Notes: a model not told the origin generated them from the letters alone. A DNA stretch of 64,000 bases from Phymorhynchus buccinoides (GCA_017654935.2 CM065690.1:32228393-32292392), one strand, 5' to 3'; numbered from the stretch's first letter, positions 12,058 to 22,858 are shown. Made by a program: numbers and translations.

Positions 12058-12590
12058 CAAGTGCAACGCCGAGCGGGCTGCAAAGTCACCCCTCAGCAGC
12101 ATCGCCGAGCTACTCCAAAATCGGAATATGTCGGCTGTACACATACATAAAAACGCATCAAAACAGCACGTAACTACATAAAAACGCATGAAAAACGAAG
12201 CAACGAAACCGAATAGTTTTATATATATATATAGCCTTAGGGTTCGGACCCGTGAATTGAGCAGTGCGCGATCATGCGCACACGAAAAATTCATGACAAC
12301 TGTGTTATAGACCATTCATCTAGAAATGTTGTGAAAAAAACTGCATTGAAATTAAGTGCAAAACTTCGCGAGATTATTAGCGATTATGTGTTTCGGGGTT
12401 GAACCCCGTAACTGGCGCGACCTTGACCTTAATGTAAAACTAAATAAATCAGTGGATAGCTTGCATTTTGGCAAACTAGTATACCAAATTTGATGATGAT
12501 AGAGTGAATAGTTTTTGAGAAAAACGGACGAATAGCCGGCCGGCCGGACGGACAGAGGCACGCCGGATCCTTCGGCTCAGGGACTAACAA
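12058..12590 (+). mobile_element. Dispersed repeat family Y, copy 2
   Basis: Matches 6597-7190 in the same order, about 60 bp shorter, with the terminal hairpin eroded (CCTTCGGCTCAGGGACTAAC at the end). It sits inside the ACA-rich exon-end array. Confidence 0.75.
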
Positions 12591-12780
12591 CATGCACACT
12601 CACTTGGTAATGCAACAGATACAACCACCAAAAAACCCCAAGCAACAACTACAACAACTCATCACAACGATCAACAACAACAACAAACACCATCCTCTCC
12701 TCACTATCACAACGACAAAATGCAAGCTCACTTAGTGATCAATCATAACACTCAACAACCGACACAAGCACAAATAAGGA

Positions 12781-12953
12781 ACCATACTTTATGAACTATA
12801 AGGCGACACTTTTTTCCCCAGACTGAGACCCCTGCACCTTACAATATGACGTAATAATATAGTGAGAAAATATAGTAACATAATCTGAATTTTGTGTAAA
12901 ACTTGGGGGAGGGCGTCTTCTTATACGATGCACTTTGTAGTCCGTAAAATATG
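12781..12953. mobile_element. Short MITE related to the 13719-16057 element
   Basis: Left end ACCATACTTTATGAACTATA followed by AGGCG; right end, reverse-complemented, ATATTTTACGGACTACAAAG. These are degenerate forms of the CCGTAAAA...GGACTATAAG termini of the larger elements at 13719-16057 and 23157-24033. About 170 bp, no coding capacity. Confidence 0.6.
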
Positions 12954-14221
12954 ATTAACAAAATTAAATACAGCTACATTAACAAACATAAGAAACAAAC
13001 ACAATGCACACTTGTTCTGGCAAAACCACAAGCAACAACAACAATAACAAACAACATAAACACTCATGTGATCAGCTGACATAACCACAAACAACAATAA
13101 CTACAACATCAAACAACAGCAAACACAGACACTCACATAGATCAACTGACACACCACAAACAACAACAGCTACAACAACAAAACGCCCACTCACTTGGTG
13201 ATGTACACACTCTCAACAACAATATCAAACAACAACAACAAAACGCCTACTCACTTGGTGATGTACACACTCTCAACAATATCAAACAATCTGCGACTTG
13301 AACAAGCCGGGGTGTAGCTGCGAATTGGGATTCGGAATGAGCGGCGTGGGAGCAACGCCACTGTACAACCCAGAAGATGGGACAGCAAAAAAAACACCAA
13401 ACAATATCAAACAACAACAAAGACACTCACATAGTCAGCTGACACACCCAACAAACAACAACAAAATGCCCACTCACTTAGTAATGTACACACTCTCAAC
13501 AATAATATCAAACAACAGCTACAACAACAAAACGCCCACTCACTAGGTGATGTACACACTCTCAACAACAATACCAAACAACAACACACACTCACATAGT
13601 CAGCTGATACAACCACAAAACAACAACAACAACAACAACATCTACAACAACAAAAGGCCCACTCACTTGGTGACGTATACACTCTCAACAAAAATCAAAC
13701 AACACAGACACTCACATACCGTAAAATGCGGACTATAAGCCGCTACTTTTCCCCCTCAACTTTGGCCCATGCGGCTTATAGACTGATGCGGCTTATCTGT
13801 GGATTTTTTTCCATTCTGCATTTGAGCAATTCTCAAAAGGTCGTTGCTAACAACCCTTGCCCCGTTATCTTGTCAATTCTCTATTAAATACTTATTATTT
13901 GGAAATTGTTGCAGCAATCCTGGATGTTTTGAGAGATACATAAGATAAAAATGTTGATGTGAAGAACCACATATAGAAATAATCAAGGAATATTTACATT
14001 TTTTATGTGTGAATTTTCATTTGCAAATAGGACATTTGATGGGTGTATGTTCTTGATGTGTATTAAAAGACTTGTTGAACATAGCTGAACTGCTTGTTTG
14101 TTTTAACTGTTTAAGGACATAATAAAAAAATGTTTTCTGACACAAAACTGTTATCTGTTTTTCATCTTTGTGTGAAAAAAATCTATCTGAAAATCTGTTT
14201 GTCAGTTGCGACAGCCTTCGT

Positions 14222-14339
14222 CCTCACAATGATCAATGAAACACAATGCTCTGAATGTATTCTACACAGCTAGTGCAGTACCTCACAGCGATCAATGAAA
14301 CACAATGCTCTGAATGTATTCTACACAGCTAGTGCAGTA
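14222..14339 (+). repeat. 59-bp direct duplication
   Basis: 14222-14280 and 14281-14339 are nearly identical (CCTCACARYGATCAATGAAA...GCTAGTGCAGTA), a two-copy tandem inside the TIR element. Confidence 0.9.
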
Positions 14340-14421
14340 AACTCACCTTGAAACGACTAAAGAACACATTCGGTGCATTATTATGCCGAAAATTAATCAA
14401 CTGGACAATTCATTTGCTTAA

Positions 14422-14662
14422 CCCTTTCGCCGCCAGCCAATTTTCATCCAAAAAAATACCATTAAACTTAACTGGCTAGAGAAGAACAAAAAACATCTGC
14501 AATATTGTGAATTCCTCTCTGACATGTATGACAATAGACCTATCCTTACCTCCCAAAAGTTAAGAAGTAGGGTCTTTGGATAACAGGCCCTCATTGGATG
14601 TCTTTTAGTGACATAGGTGGTAAACCATTGTGGTGCATCAATGGATTTTGGCGGTGAAAGGG
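14422..14662. mobile_element. piggyBac-like MITE, TTAA target duplication
   Basis: 241 bp bounded by CCCTTTCGCCGCCA and TGGCGGTGAAAGGG (inverted repeats) with TTAA directly outside both ends (14418-14421, 14663-14666). TTAA duplication and CCCTT ends are typical of the piggyBac/Looper group. Copies at 21684-21912 and 39944-40113 share the interior (ACCCAGGTAA, AATATTGCAGA-type words). Confidence 0.85.
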
Positions 14663-16115
14663 TTAAAAAAAAGCAATTTCCAGCATGCAGTTCTCGTTTT
14701 CGTCCATTTGTCACAATCAATAATTTTGGTGTTTCACACTCGCAACTGAACGTAGCTATTCGACTTTCGGCCATTTCATCAGCAGAAAGTCTCGCGAGAA
14801 CATCACGTGACTGCTCTACTTGAAAATGGCGGATTTCAGGCGCGAAGGCATGATTATTACTTTCGTCCTTTCTTCAGACAATGTCGCAATCAACAATTTG
14901 TGTCACAACAAACCCAAAACACCCCCAGTACAAGTAAAAAAACAATAGATTAGTTGCTGATTGTAGTTCAGTTACACGCAATTGATATAAAGGTAAAATG
15001 GCATGTTGTTTTGTCAGTGGTTTCTTACCACACCTGTAACACTGAATATAAAAGTGTTTACTTGGATGAAAGTTGATTTTGCGTCCTTGTCACAACCGAA
15101 AGCTGACATAAGTATTGCATTCTTCCTACAAGTGATCGGTGTGCCGATAATTCTGGTGATTGAGCATTGTATTGGAGATAAATTCTGTTGTATTTTCATG
15201 GACTCTGGCTGCTTGCATGACGACACCAAGCACTGAATTATGTGGACGAAGTTTTGTCCGTGTCACAAACGACATGAAATTTCAATTTATGTGTCCCAAA
15301 AATTCTATAAAGAAGGGATTCAGTCTAATTCTTCACTATTCATGTTATTGAAAGCCAAGTGAATCCTATCGGATATCAATCTTTGTCTGCATCACAACAT
15401 TCTTCAGAATATAATTTTTTCTGTCAATTTGCTCTGTTACATGCACCTATTTTGAAAAAAAAAGATAGCTGTGAACATTTTGCTTAATTTTCACATTAAA
15501 CATATCTTTTTCTGTGTTGTTTGTGTGAGAATTAATGTTGTTTGGAAATTGTATTCGTCATTGTATGCTGTTTATGACTGAATTTTGTCCGTTGCTTTTG
15601 TATCACAACCAACACACATTAATGTTACAAAAGGAAACAGTCTTTATTGAGATGAGTGTAGATTCTTTACAATGAAACTAGATACCCCTGAAATAAGAAT
15701 AATGGCATAAGAATATTTGTCTGTTGAATATTGACTTCACAGGAACATTTTTAACTTCTGGTGTATGTTGCGCGTGACAATGGACGAAACAAACAGGTTT
15801 AAAAAACAAATTTACGAACCAAATAAATAACCTTTTGATTATTTTTTCAAACAAATTTGCCAGGATCTAATTAAATGTGTCTGAGAACAATACTTATGCT
15901 CTGATAGAATTTATATATTTATGTTGGTTTGTGCACATACAATTTTCTCTGCGGCTTATAAACTGGTGCGGCTTATATGTGAATAAATACCTAATATTTT
16001 GTCAATTTAAGGGATGCAGCTTATATACAGGTGCGTCTTATAGTCCAGTTTTTACGGTAGTCAGCTGACACCCCCAACAAACAACAACAGCTACAACAAC
16101 AAAACGCTCACTCAC

Positions 16116-16393
16116 TTGGTGACATACACACTCTCCCCCGCAGCAGAAACCACCACAAACTCCTGCAGCAAGGGCCTGCCCTGCTTGTTCAAGCTGTCCC
16201 CTTCCCGGGAGCGGCGCTTCTTCAGAGACTTGGGCAAGGTGACCGCCTGCTGAGCGTGCTTGGCCGCCAGCTTCTTGTGGTTCTGCATGGCCCCCAAAGG
16301 GTTAATGTGCCGCGGGCGTTTTTTCAGAAGCAGGGTCACCTCCTTGGGTTTGTCCTTGAGAATCTTCACCAGCTCTTTCAGCTGCCAGCCCAG
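16116..16393 (-). CDS. cnk: cnk exon: end of PDZ domain and following linker
   Basis: Minus-strand exon of 278 bp. Acceptor TTTTTTCTCCCTTGCAG precedes 16393 and donor GTGAGTGAG follows 16116; it begins in phase 0 and ends after two bases of a codon. Translation starts LGWQLKELVKILKDKPKEV and continues TLLLKKRPRH, matching the last strand and helix of the CNK PDZ domain (vertebrate VGWQLK...LTLKKRP). A basic linker follows (KKLAAKHAQQ, LKKRRSREGD) and ends GESVYVT. CNK scaffolds Raf, KSR and Rho/Arf regulators at the membrane; the PDZ domain binds partners. Copies of the 3' end of this exon with the donor fill the downstream intron. Confidence 0.92.
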
Positions 16394-16730
16394 CTGCAAG
16401 GGAGAAAAAAAGAACTAGCAACGAATGGTATAAGGAAGAAAGGTGAATGGAGAATCTTTGTTAAGTAAATTCTTCACGTTTGGTTATAATGTAACTAAAT
16501 CAAATACATAAATGCGGTTTTTTTGTGAATAGTATTTTCTCCATTTGTTGTACAAGATATCCTGAACACAAAAAATCTGATTAATTTCAATCTTAAGCGT
16601 AAAAAAACACAAAACAACACATAGTGATAATAGTAATTAAAAAACCCCATAACCATCAGTATCACCATATTTTTTGGGCTGTTATTTTTTACATCTTTAT
16701 TTGTTGTTGCTGTTGTTTTCTTACAGTCAT
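16394..16730. other. cnk intron, no other feature
   Basis: Sequence between the exon acceptor and the ATC-rich array; nothing recognised. Confidence 0.6.
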
Positions 16731-17063
16731 CATCATCATCAGTAACATCATCATCATCAGTAACATCATCATCATCAGTCATTAACATCATCATCATCAT
16801 CAGTATCAGTAACATCATCATCATCAGTAACATCATCATCAGTAATCATCATCATCATCATTAGTAACATCATCATCATCAGTAACATCATCATCATCAT
16901 CATCAGTAACATCATCATCATCATCATCAGAAATCATCATCATCATCATAGAATCATCATCATCATCATCATAACATCATCATCATCATCATCATCATAT
17001 CATCATCATCATCATCAGTAACATCATCAGTAACATCATCAGTAACATCATCATCATCAGTAA

Positions 17064-17095
<32 letters not shown>

Positions 17096-17330
17096 GTAAC
17101 ATCATCATCATCAGTAACATCATCATCATCATCAACATCATCAGTAACATCATCATCATCATCATCAGTAACATCATCATCATCATCATCATCAGTAACA
17201 TCATCATCATCATCAGTAACATCATCATCATCAGTAACATCATCATCATCATCAGTAACATCATCATCATCATCATCATCAGTAACATCATCAGTATCAT
17301 CATCAGTAACATCATCACATCACTATCATC
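16731..17330. repeat. (ATC)n array with CAGTAA interruptions
   Basis: Runs of CATCAT broken by CAGTAA every 10-30 bases, about 600 bp. It starts about 20 bp beyond a cnk 5' splice site (17353, minus strand). Poly-Met open frames on the minus strand are simple-repeat translations. Confidence 0.95.
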
Positions 17331-17352
17331 GTCATCTTACATCTACACATAC

Positions 17353-17421
17353 CACAGTTTGTCCATTGACTTGTAGAACCTCATCCCCTTTCTCAATCTT
17401 GCTGCACATGTCAGCTGGTGA
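17353..17421 (-). CDS. cnk: cnk exon: PDZ domain core
   Basis: Minus-strand 69-bp exon (23 codons, phase 0 to 0). Acceptor GTGTGTTTCAG, donor GTATGTGTAG. It encodes SPADMCSKIEKGDEVLQVNG then QTV, which aligns residue for residue with vertebrate CNKSR PDZ (SPADRCKKIHAGDEVIQVN...). Joined to the next exon it gives the expected QTV-LGWQLK. The exon is confidently assigned; function of the domain (protein-protein contact in the Ras/MAPK scaffold) is from the family. Confidence 0.94.
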
Positions 17422-17670
17422 CTGAAACACACACAAACACACACACCACACTCATCTTGTACAACCATATTCAGATATGTTAACTCTCTCATCACAAAAT
17501 GAAAAAGATTAAAAGAAAAGGATCACAACCTTCAAGGGAAAAACCAGCAACGTTCAACTACTGAGCATATTATTATATGGCAAAGTTCTCTATAAGACAA
17601 GCAGCACTACTGCCTGGACAAGTTTTGCACAAATCACAAGATGAATCCTGGTACATAGTGGGCACATTAA

Positions 17671-17790
17671 AGACCCACCACGTCACGTGTCAAAGTCATG
17701 TTTTTTCACGTGTTTTCCCTCTATCTGGTAAGAAATCTTAAGAAATCTTCCTAGCATAAGAGGGAATGTGACACGTGACGTGGGGGGTCT
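17671..17790. mobile_element. Fold-back MITE flanked by TTAA
   Basis: Inverted ends AGACCCACCACGTCACGTGTC and GACACGTGACGTGGGGGGTCT lie between TTAA (17667-17670) and TTAA (17791-17794), with further pairing inward (TTTTCCCTCT with AGAGGGAA). About 120 bp, mostly palindromic, within the cnk intron. It contains two CACGTG boxes. Confidence 0.75.
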
Positions 17791-17794
17791 TTAA

Positions 17795-18802
17795 CACTTA
17801 ATTAAGACTCATTTTAAACAACAGAAATTGTGATTGTAAGAACAACCAAAAAAGTCCACACATACTTCTTGAATCTTGATTTAAACAACAAAATTTATTT
17901 GATAAATTTCTTCAAAATTATGGCCTGCAAAATGTATCAAAACTGACCAGCCCCCTCCCCCTCCCCCTCACACACACTCACATTACTGCATTTTTATTTA
18001 TCCATTTAAATCTGATGTTGATAAATCGCTGTGCACAAAACAAAGAGACGAAAGTGGAAAGACGTCAATTCTGACTTACATCTGTATGCTTTGCGCACAG
18101 CGAAATCACAGTGGGCTATTTTTCCACAATGGCATGCAGGCAAGAAGAAAATTGAAAAAGAATGAAAATGAAAGAGAAAACAAAGGCATTTTTAAAAAAA
18201 GGTCTCACCACAGTTGCATAAAATCAATGTGATAAATATACAAACCGAAACCAACAATGAGCTAGATATAACTTCAGCAAAGAGAGGATATATATCAGAA
18301 GCATGGTGCAACTCCCCAACATGAAAAAACCTGAAAGGCATGGGTCCAGGGGCCGCTCAGGGCCCTGACGGAGTACAGGGGCGGAGCCCTGTTGGACGAT
18401 TCAGGGCGGCAACGCAAGAGTGAGAGATAACAAGACAGCCAGACAGCCAGTTACAATGAAGGACATCGACAGAGACAGTTTGAGTCGGATATGCCTTGTG
18501 AAATGATCTCATTGCCTTTGAAAAATAATATGGCGTAACCATGCTGTTTTCAAGATTACGCAAGAGACTTCCAGGATAGAGCAACCAAGTTCAAAACATC
18601 CCAAATCGCATGTGGCAATTGTTTTTCTTGTTGATGAATTTTAAAAAACCCAACTGAAGTTCAGTTAATTTCTGGTAAAAAACCCAAACAAACTGAAATC
18701 AGTGTAAAACTGAAAGAGTTGCACCCATGCAAAAGTGGTGAGAGAGGCACACCACTGAAGTCAGAGGCACAAAAACAGAGCAAACCCACAAAGCTTCCTC
18801 AC
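17795..18802. other. cnk intron, no other feature
   Basis: No recognisable element. A T/C-rich versus A-rich bias is typical of the introns here. A minus-strand open frame at 18357-18584 has no known motif. Confidence 0.6.
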
Positions 18803-18862
18803 CAAATCCTTTATGCTGCTGATCCCATGGATTCCGTTGTAAGCAGACTGAATGTTCATCCC
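18803..18862 (-). CDS. cnk: cnk exon: start of PDZ domain
   Basis: Minus-strand 60-bp exon (20 codons, phase 0 to 0). Acceptor GTTTGTTTTGGCAG, donor GTGAGGAAGC. Encodes GMNIQSAYNGIHGISSIKDL, the carboxylate-binding loop and first strands of the CNK PDZ domain (vertebrate GMYIKSTYDGLHVI...). Length to the next exon's SPAD motif is identical to that in the vertebrate protein, which supports both splice sites. Confidence 0.9.
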
Positions 18863-19429
18863 CTGCCAAAACAAACACCAGAAAAAGGTCAATCTTGTCT
18901 TCGTGTTTTAAATTCAATAAAATCACACAAAGTTTGGAGACGATTTTTGCAATGGTCGTCACAGCTATGAACAACATATTATGACAGAGAAAGACAGAAA
19001 GAAAGAATATGATTATGGTCACCAGAGTTGTTCACAATACAGTATGAACATAATGTGTATGTGTGTAATTATGCGTCTGTTTGTCTGACCGCCTTTGGGT
19101 GTTTGTGTAATTTTTATTTCCCATTCTTTATGCTATATGTTAAATATTATTATATGTGGTGTTATATGTGTATATTATATTTTTATATTGTAAACACCTA
19201 GGGCATTAAACTGATTAGGCGTGCTAAATGTTCTAATCATAATAATAATAATAATAATTCAACATTCTACAGAGAGGGACAGAAAGAAAATGATTACGCT
19301 CATCAGAGACAGAGAGAAACAAAGAAAGAAAATGAACATAGTTATCAAAGCGATACACATAATAACTAAACAGAGAGAGACAGAAAGAGTCTAAAAATAA
19401 CAAACACAGGGCCTTCATAGTACTCTATC
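18863..19429. other. cnk intron; expected exon sequence not found
   Basis: About 24 codons (the DPLV...segment that links CRIC to PDZ in CNK proteins) should lie between 19807 and 18863 on the minus strand. I read all three minus frames here and do not find it. An (ATA)n run is at 19239-19257. Confidence 0.6.
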
Positions 19430-19854
19430 AGCATGCCACACTGCGACAGTCATCATCATCATCATCATCATCATCATCAGCTGGTGTTCTGGACCAGCCC
19501 TTCACAGTACTCTATCAGCGTGCCACACTGCGACAGTCATCATCATCATCATCATTGTCATCGTCATCATCATCAGCTGGTGTTCTGGACCAGCCCTTCA
19601 TAGTACTCTATCAGCATGCCACACTGCGACAGTCATCATCATCATCATCATCAGCTGGTGTTCTGGACCAGCCCTTCATAGTACTCTATCAGCACGCCAC
19701 ACTGCGACAGTCATCATCATCATCATCAGCAGCTGGTGTTCTGGACCAGCCCTTCACAGTACTCTATCAGCATGCCACACTGCGACAGTCATCATCATCA
19801 TCATCAGCTGGTGTTCTGGACCAGCCCTTCACAGTACTCTATCAGCGTGACACA
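19430..19854 (-). repeat. Tandem array of a cnk exon 5' part with its acceptor (6 copies)
   Basis: Units of about 72-95 bp each hold, on the minus strand, the acceptor GACTGTCGCAG, 48 bases of coding-like sequence (TGTGGCATGCTGATAGAGTA, CTATGAAGGGCTGG, TCCAGAACACCAGC) and a variable (TGA)n run. Five copies are complete and the last, near 19420-19447, is cut off after TACTATGAAGG. The first copy on the transcribed strand (19807-19854) is the best match to CNK. Confidence 0.9.
19807..19854 (-). CDS. cnk: cnk exon, partial: third CRIC exon, broken after 16 codons
   Basis: Follows acceptor ACTATCGCAG in phase 0, as required by the preceding exon (20259). It encodes CVTLIEYCEGLVQNTS, which aligns without gaps to the CRIC segment CKTLSGVCDHIISLSS of vertebrate CNKSR2 when joined to ...EGAIKKS. 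Directly after it comes (TGA)n, an in-frame stop run, with no GT donor (CACCAG-CTGATG). The rest of the exon is not visible, so either a downstream copy carrying the true end was lost or collapsed in assembly, or this allele is damaged. Confidence 0.65.
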
Positions 19855-20097
19855 CTGCGATAGTACGAATAGTGTTGTTTGTTATGTAGGAGGGAGTAAG
19901 TGTAATTTGCATTACCCAACAAAACATTTTTTTGTTGATGTTGAAGTTATATTCGTTGCTTGTTTGTGGTCATGTCTACTGCATTACCAAGTGAGTGTCA
20001 GTGGTGTTGTTGTTGTTGCTTGTGATGTGTACGTACCATAGCGAGTGAGCGTGTTGTTGCTTTGATTGCATAGGTGCTAGGTAGTATTGCTGTTTGT

Positions 20098-20210
20098 TAA
20101 ATCAAAGGCAGAGTCAAAGCGAGAGATAGATACGAGGAAGTTGCTAGCATAGAACTTCAAGAGAGTGGAGGAAATATTTGTAGTGAAAGACTCCCCCCAA
20201 GCCCCCCCCT
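20098..20210 (+). mobile_element. Dispersed repeat family X, fragment
   Basis: Matches the 3' half of 22415-22735 (AAGGCAGAGTCAAAG, GAGGAAGTT, GCATAGAACTTCAAGA, GAAAGACTCCCCCC). No coding content. Confidence 0.65.
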
Positions 20211-20258
20211 CCCCCGACCTACCCCCCACCCTCAGTGTCTCCATTGTTCAATACTTAC

Positions 20259-20388
20259 TGATTTCTTGATGGCTCCTTCGGGGTCCACACATGCTGATTC
20301 TCTCTGCGTCACCGTCACCAGTTCCAAGCCCAGCTTCACCACGGCGTTACGCAGTCGGCAAATGTCGTAGATCCCTTCAAACGGGGCT
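20259..20388 (-). CDS. cnk: cnk exon: middle of CRIC domain
   Basis: Minus-strand 130-bp exon. Acceptor TATGACTGCCAG, donor GTAAGT. The first base completes an Arg codon begun in the previous exon (LD-R), then 43 codons: APFEGIYDICRLRNAVVKLG, LELVTVTQRE, SACVDPEGAIKKS. This matches the CRIC domain (vertebrate R-SPF...IQLCLELTTIVQ). CRIC is the conserved region in CNK. Phase 2 in, phase 0 out. Confidence 0.93.
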
Positions 20389-21683
20389 CTGGCAGTCATA
20401 TAATCGTAAGAATTATACACTCAGCCAAATAGAGTAGCAAATAATGCAAACTTATTACATAGGCAAACACTCCTGTTCTTTACTAACCTGACTTACCATA
20501 AAAAGAAGACACTTGCATATTTTTCTGTTGTTGGGTTTTCTTTGTTAGTTTTTTAGTTGTTTTTGTTTGTTTTTGTTTGTTTGTTTGTTTGTTTTTCTTA
20601 TCAGCAGAGCACAATCTTCAAATGACATACATGTACTCCTATAACATATAATATGGCTGCCTAAAAGGAGAAGAAGAAGATAAATAATACAAGATCAATT
20701 TTAAGAACTTAAATGACCTGGGTTTGATACACCTCTGCACATTTCCACACCAAAAATTAAATTGCACAACACATCCCTCAACAATCTCCGCTGCCTAGAT
20801 TTTCATTGTGGGTTTTTTCTTCTTCTAGCTGTTGTGTACTGTGGCAAGCTTCTTTTTTTTAAATTCAAATGCGATGAGAAAAATACTGAACAAAAGTTAT
20901 TCTGTTTAAACACCACAAGGCAATTCACATTATTAGATGTTAGATAAAACATTGCTTACTCACAGAGACAGACAGACCAACAGATAAACAACAAGGACAA
21001 AAAAACCCATCTCAGCGGAGCCAACAACAACAACAACAAAAGTGCAGATGTGGTCACTTTCTGTTACGTCAAGCCACCTTCTTTGACTACAAGTTGTCTA
21101 CAAGTATACTTTGTCATTCCGCTAGACTCGTTTGGCTAAAATCTGTCTGTATCATAAGAGTTGCCTAAACATCTGTCTATCATGTAAGTTTGGAGAAAAG
21201 CATGGAAAAAGAGCAGTTGTATCACGAAATATCTGCTAAAATAAACATTCCTTACAGGTATTTCCACTTGTGGTCTGTTTTTTTAAAGTTCTGCTATATA
21301 TATGTAAATTCAATAAAAAAGAAAAACAAAGTAGAAGTTCAGTACCAAACATTGATCGCTAAATACACAAAATGAAAAAAAGAAACACATTTCCCGATCA
21401 ACACGTTTTCAAGTAACCAAGAACACGCGACATATTGAAATACACGAAGTAAGGACTTAAAAAAAAATGATGCAACATGTAAGTTATGTACAAGTTAAGC
21501 TTATTGAGCTACACGTTGTCCTCCATACCAAAGTAGATGCGTAAACTTGCTGGACTACCAATACTTGTAACTACAGACATGAGATCAGAGGAAAGTAAAA
21601 TTTCCTGAAAAATTACTGGGAGCCGGTGTAGGCCCCTGGTTGTCCTAGAAAATCCTGATCCTGATCCAAGAAATTAACTTTAA
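20389..21683. other. cnk intron, no other feature
   Basis: Includes a (GTTT)n run near 20555-20595. Otherwise nothing recognised. Confidence 0.6.
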
Positions 21684-21912
21684 CCCTTTCATCGCCACTG
21701 TCGCCTCTTGGCACCACAATGATTTAACACCCATGTTACTGAAAGGCATCAAATGAGGGTCTGGTATCCAGTGACCTTATGTTCTTAATTTTAGGAGGTA
21801 ATGATAGGCCATATTTTATGCAGAGGAATCCCCAGTATTGCAGACAAAATCTTTTCTCTACCCAGGTAAGATTAATGGTACATTTTGGCTGAGGAATGGC
21901 TAGCGTTGAAGT
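21684..21912. mobile_element. piggyBac-like MITE, right end decayed
   Basis: Begins CCCTTTCATCGCCAC after TTAA (21680-21683) and shares interior words (GCACCACAATGATTTA, GGTCTGGTATCCAGTG, CTACCCAGGTAA) with 14422-14662 and 39944-40113. The right terminal repeat has mutated beyond the GGCTAGCGTTGAAG form. Confidence 0.7.
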
Positions 21913-22414
21913 GGCTGTTGGAAGTGGGCTTCATCTGAATGGGATGAATATGCTGGATTGGCTTGTGGATTTGAGTGGCAACTGAGGCATGATTGCTTCG
22001 TTCATGCTTCCATCAGCCACTCCCAGTCTACACCTCCCCCCCTCCCCATTTCTCAATGGATTTACACTGAACTCAAGAACAGCCCTGCTGGCATAAACAT
22101 TTCCTGAAATCATGAAATTTGAAAAATCTCATGTCTGAACTACCAGCTAAACTTAGTTGTGTACCACATAACCAGCCGTCTGCTTTGGCAGGAGCCCAGA
22201 TGTGCATGAAACTCAAGATCATCTTGCTAAGTGGTCGTGTCTAGCATGGAAACTTAGTGGAAGTGATGATCAGAAAAGGGTAGTGAGTGATCATAGAAAC
22301 AACATCCTTGCCACGTGTTGATGCCGGGAGAGATAACTTAGCAACAGAGCCTGAGGATTCATGCGCGTGTGGGCTCCCAATCATAAAACGTGAACTTTAT
22401 TCTAATAGAACATC
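21913..22414. other. cnk intron, no other feature
   Basis: No recognised element. Confidence 0.55.
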
Positions 22415-22735
22415 TTCTTCTTCTTCTTCTGCGTACCCAGGCCATATGGCCATAATGGGTAAGGTAGTGTCCGTTTTTCAGTTTTCAGTGGTCTCCCCGC
22501 TGCATACAGCCGACACATTCCGATTTCGGAGGAGCTCAAAGGAGAAAAATTATTTAGAAGATTTTTTTTTTTAAAGGCAGGAGAATATAGCCAATAAGTC
22601 AGAAAGATAGTAGATGATAGAAAACAAAGGGAAAAGGCAGAGTCAAAGAGAGTGACAGATTAGAGGAAGTTACAAGCATGGAACTTCAAGAAGGTGGGGG
22701 GGGACTATTTTTAAGAAAGACCCTCCCCCCCCGGT
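22415..22735 (+). mobile_element. Dispersed repeat family X, longest copy
   Basis: Starts with a CTT-rich tract (TCTTCTTCTTCTGCGTACCC), then GGCCATATGGCCATAATG, a CCGACACATTCCGATTTCGG palindrome block and a purine-rich 3' part (AGTCAGAAAGATAGTAGATG). Copies: 35885-36200 (near full), 23205-23320, 20098-20210, and a 5' remnant near 29105-29150. The palindrome block also occurs, inverted, in repeat Y. No coding capacity. Confidence 0.8.
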
Positions 22736-22858
22736 ATCCCCACGGGGAGAGACTCGTGGAGTGGGTGGGGTCATCCAGCTCCCTGTATGGAGGCATGAGG
22801 CATCTACCCACCCACTGCCCCAGAACAGACCATCAAAGACAGAAAGGATCCTCCAGAC

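Larger units (their letters stand above)
11890..13716 (-). repeat. Array carrying copies of a cnk exon end plus its splice donor
   Basis: ACA-rich tandem units contain, on the minus strand, a fragment reading GAGAGTGTGTACATCACCAA then GTGAGTGGGCG. This is the last 20 or so bases of the cnk exon at 16116-16393 (residues ESVYVT-K) with its 5' splice site. Clear copies are at about 13188-13214, 13248-13274, 13471-13497, 13537-13563 and 13660-13686; older ones are near 11897-11930, 12596-12613 and 12721-12745. Units also share the sequence ACTCACATAGTCAGCTGACA. The array is interrupted by repeat Y copy 2, a small MITE and the element at 13719-16057. Confidence 0.85.
13719..16057. mobile_element. 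2.3-kb TIR DNA transposon, TA target duplication, non-autonomous
   Basis: Starts CCGTAAAATGCGGACTATAA and ends, reverse-complemented, CCGTAAAAACTGGACTATAA, flanked by TA on each side (13717-13718, 16058-16059). Neighbouring tandem units at 13591-13600 and 13427-13440 show the unoccupied site CTCACA-TA-GTCAGCTGA, so the ends are exact. Subterminal GCGGCTTATA motifs repeat near both ends. TA duplication suggests the Tc1/mariner group, but no transposase frame remains. Inside are a 59-bp direct duplication and a nested TTAA MITE. Its right end is 58 bp from a cnk splice donor. Confidence 0.85.

Noticed and set aside
16995..17318. Poly-Met/Leu open frame
   Set aside because: Minus-strand reading of the (ATC)n array.
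19555..19863. Plus-strand open frame with repeated AGVLDQPF peptide
   Set aside because: It is antisense to the cnk exon-fragment array; the minus-strand reading matches CNK and has the splice acceptor.
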